From the NCBI GenBank assembly GCA_028564705.1, contig JAPXFQ010000075.1, forward strand, positions 744,001 through 808,000: DNA of 64,000 nucleotides, in the 5' to 3' direction. This DNA comes from Apricaphanius iberus (Eukaryota > Chordata > Actinopteri > Cyprinodontiformes > Aphaniidae). Below, piece by piece: positions 62,051 through 64,000 of this stretch (position 1 is the first letter of the stretch; each line of letters opens with the position of its first letter). The notes under the pieces were generated by a model that was given only the letters and a program-made list of their open reading frames with translations, searched no databases and was not told the DNA's origin. The translations under genes were made by a program, and so were the position numbers.

Positions 62051-63929
62051 GGGGGGCGGGCTCAGCAAAAGTTCAATTGAAAAACAAAAGTGCCCGTGTC
62101 CGAGGTAATTATACGGTTGTCGGCTCGAATCCTGGCCCTCGGGCTGTTGGGACCCTGGGGCCTAGGGCTCCAGTGCAGGGCTCTAGTAAGGGTGCAAAAG
62201 AGGAGGGACCAATGTCCAGATTCCTCACTCTAGAGAATTGGGACACCCTCCAAACTCGGGCCCCTCAAGGGGAAGACGCAATTGAAGGGCCCAAGGGAGA
62301 ACGTGTGAGTATTGGGACAGGGCCTTTGTTTCAAGTCCTGTGATGAAGCCCCCTCTCATGTAAGATATCCGCCTACACAACATTCCATTGGCTTTTTGAT
62401 ATGTCAGTCAAAATTATTCTGTGCCACGATTAGTTTGAAAGACAGACATTAGAAGACAGATGACAAGTAAGATGTCAATCAAAAACTAGCACTTCTGGTC
62501 ATGTACCATGGCTAATCTGAACATGATAAAAGGCAGGTATCTACAAAGATTTTCCACAATGGCTCATATTGAACTGAGGATGTCCGATTTCCTGTGGACT
62601 AACTATCTTATTGGAAGACATTACCTGGACCTGTGTGGATTTAAAACATTTTTGTTCAAGAGGGCATTGATATGAGGCCACAACAGGTCAGTAAATAGTT
62701 TGACAACAGTGCTTGCTGTGTCTACAGTTATGATTATGTTATTGATTGGCATACATCTTAGGAATCTCAAGACTCATAGCTGTCCAAATATTTAATATGT
62801 ATATGTACATTGAAGGGGTGTCAGGGAAAAAGGCAGATTTGATCCGTAGGTTTGCAATATCTTGCCCACAGGACATTGAAATTATATGTACATGTCAAAA
62901 AACTATGGTATAAAAAAATGTGTAAAAAGTAAAATAAAAAAGTAAAACGAATTAATAAAATTGAGGTATCAGAGTCATATTACTAAAGTAAAAACTGATA
63001 CCAATAATTTACTATTTTACATTTTAATGCCAATATTGGCCGATAATGACTAGACCGATAATGATTAATTATTATATTTTATGAATTGGAACACAGGAGG
63101 ATTAGTAACCACTCCAGTAGAACACCGTGGGGATCCAAACAATTAAATAAATAAACAGATGGTGCATACACATTGCATAGGTCTGACAGGCACAATACTC
63201 TCTGTGCCTGCTTAGTAAATCACCTGCTGCATATTTTTGCACCTGATTTGAGGTTTCAGCACGGTTTAAGAAGCTCAAACCTTTTATAAATCAGGCCGTT
63301 TCTATGCAGTATGAAGTTTTTATATTGACATTGAAATTTATGCTCCGTTCGAATCCCTAAATATCTTTATTCATGTGTCTTTCTATTTATAACTTGCAAT
63401 GCACGTTGCTTTCCAGTGCCTATACTGAGAGTCAGGGAAGCATTCTTTTTTTCCTAAATTGCTCATGTACAGTATTCAGTTTCTAAATGATTGTACAAGA
63501 AAAAATTATAATAATGAAAGCTAGGTAAATTGAAAACCGGATTTAAAATAAAAGTTCTCAGTACTGTTAGCATAAAAAGAGATGGAGCAAAATAAGAACA
63601 CACCAGGGAGATTAAGACAAATATGGGAATATGAAGAACGAAAGGTGGATGACAGAGCAAATTGGGAAAGACAGTAGTGAAGCAAGATTCTGGCAAAGGC
63701 AAAGAGAAAGGACTGTGAATACATAGTGACATCTCGCTGCGGGAAAAGAAGCATGAAAGTATGTAATGAAGCCTGTCTTTGTCACTGTACCATCTTTCAA
63801 CAAGAACTGGCACGTAACTCTGCCAAGAATTTATCAAGAGCTCACAGAGCAGTGAAGAACTGTCATGGAGGCAAACACTATTTTAGGATGAACATTTCAT
63901 GCACTTTACACCCATAAAATTAGGTATAC

Positions 63930-64000
63930 ACTCACCAGCCACTTTATTAGGTACACCTTTCTTACTGTATTGGTTGCTCCTTTTGCCTTCAATACTGCCT
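63930..64000 (+). mobile_element. Tc1-like transposon end, cut by the window
   Basis: ACTCACCAGCCACTTTATTAGGTACACC is a widespread fish Tc1-like terminal repeat, followed by GCTCCTTTTGCCTTCAATACTGCC, the adjacent transposase-encoding region in reverse. The rest lies beyond the window. Confidence 0.75.

Larger units (their letters stand above)
42253..64000 (+). other. nrxn2 intron (inferred), at least 21.7 kb
   Basis: No sequence matching the expected continuation of LNS5 was found, so the third exon's intron likely extends to the window end. It is rich in L2, Tc1, SINE and RTE insertions. Stretches 43200-44490, 45960-46270, 46660-48640, 51000-52030, 52130-52800, 56010-57916 and 61298-63930 hold AT-rich sequence in which I see no supported gene. 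Confidence 0.6.

Overview
The window looks like an intronic stretch of a teleost fish genome. The only host coding sequence I can support is three exons on the + strand (35166-35285, 36974-37355, 42062-42252). They encode the end of LNS4 and the first half of LNS5 of an alpha-neurexin. The wording of the exons fits neurexin-2 (nrxn2) better than neurexin-1. All three have consensus splice sites and compatible phases. The adjoining introns are about 1.7 kb and 4.7 kb. No further neurexin exon was recognised in the 35 kb upstream or the 21.7 kb downstream, so most of the window is probably large-intron sequence of this gene.

The rest is a dense, layered set of fish transposable elements. Region 1-9400 holds AT-rich sequence, a PIF/Harbinger-like MITE with TTA target duplications (3449-4089), a hAT-like MITE (6392-6689) and a tRNA-derived SINE (8503-8840). 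Region 9441-14728 is a nest: hAT-type ends enclose GACGTC-rich sequence, a hAT-like MITE with an exact 8-bp duplication (10379-10894), and a minus-strand L2/CR1-group LINE that has lost part of its reverse transcriptase (10930-13630). Region 17171-20335 has an old RTE/Rex3-like 3' fragment, a SINE and a frameshifted L2-like LINE. Region 25284-26604 carries a fold-back, a perfect 38-bp palindrome and what looks like a collapsed ISL2EU-type element with YqaJ-associated and THAP-like gene starts facing each other. A 0.6 kb fold-back element (34200-34790) sits about 0.4 kb upstream of the first neurexin exon.

Downstream of the exons (42253-64000) lie Tc1-like relics, L2 fragments, SINEs, and one apparently complete RTE/Rex3-like LINE (57928-61286). 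That LINE has an uninterrupted endonuclease-reverse transcriptase ORF, a short GATG-repeat tail and an exact 11-bp target-site duplication, so it is the youngest identifiable insertion here.

The only cooperating gene set is mobile: the RTE/Rex3-like LINE supplies endonuclease and reverse transcriptase, and nearby tRNA-derived SINEs share its 3' tail pattern. No operon, CRISPR array, bacterial feature or animal virus was seen. Family names come from recognition of conserved peptides, ends and target duplications; no database search was run.
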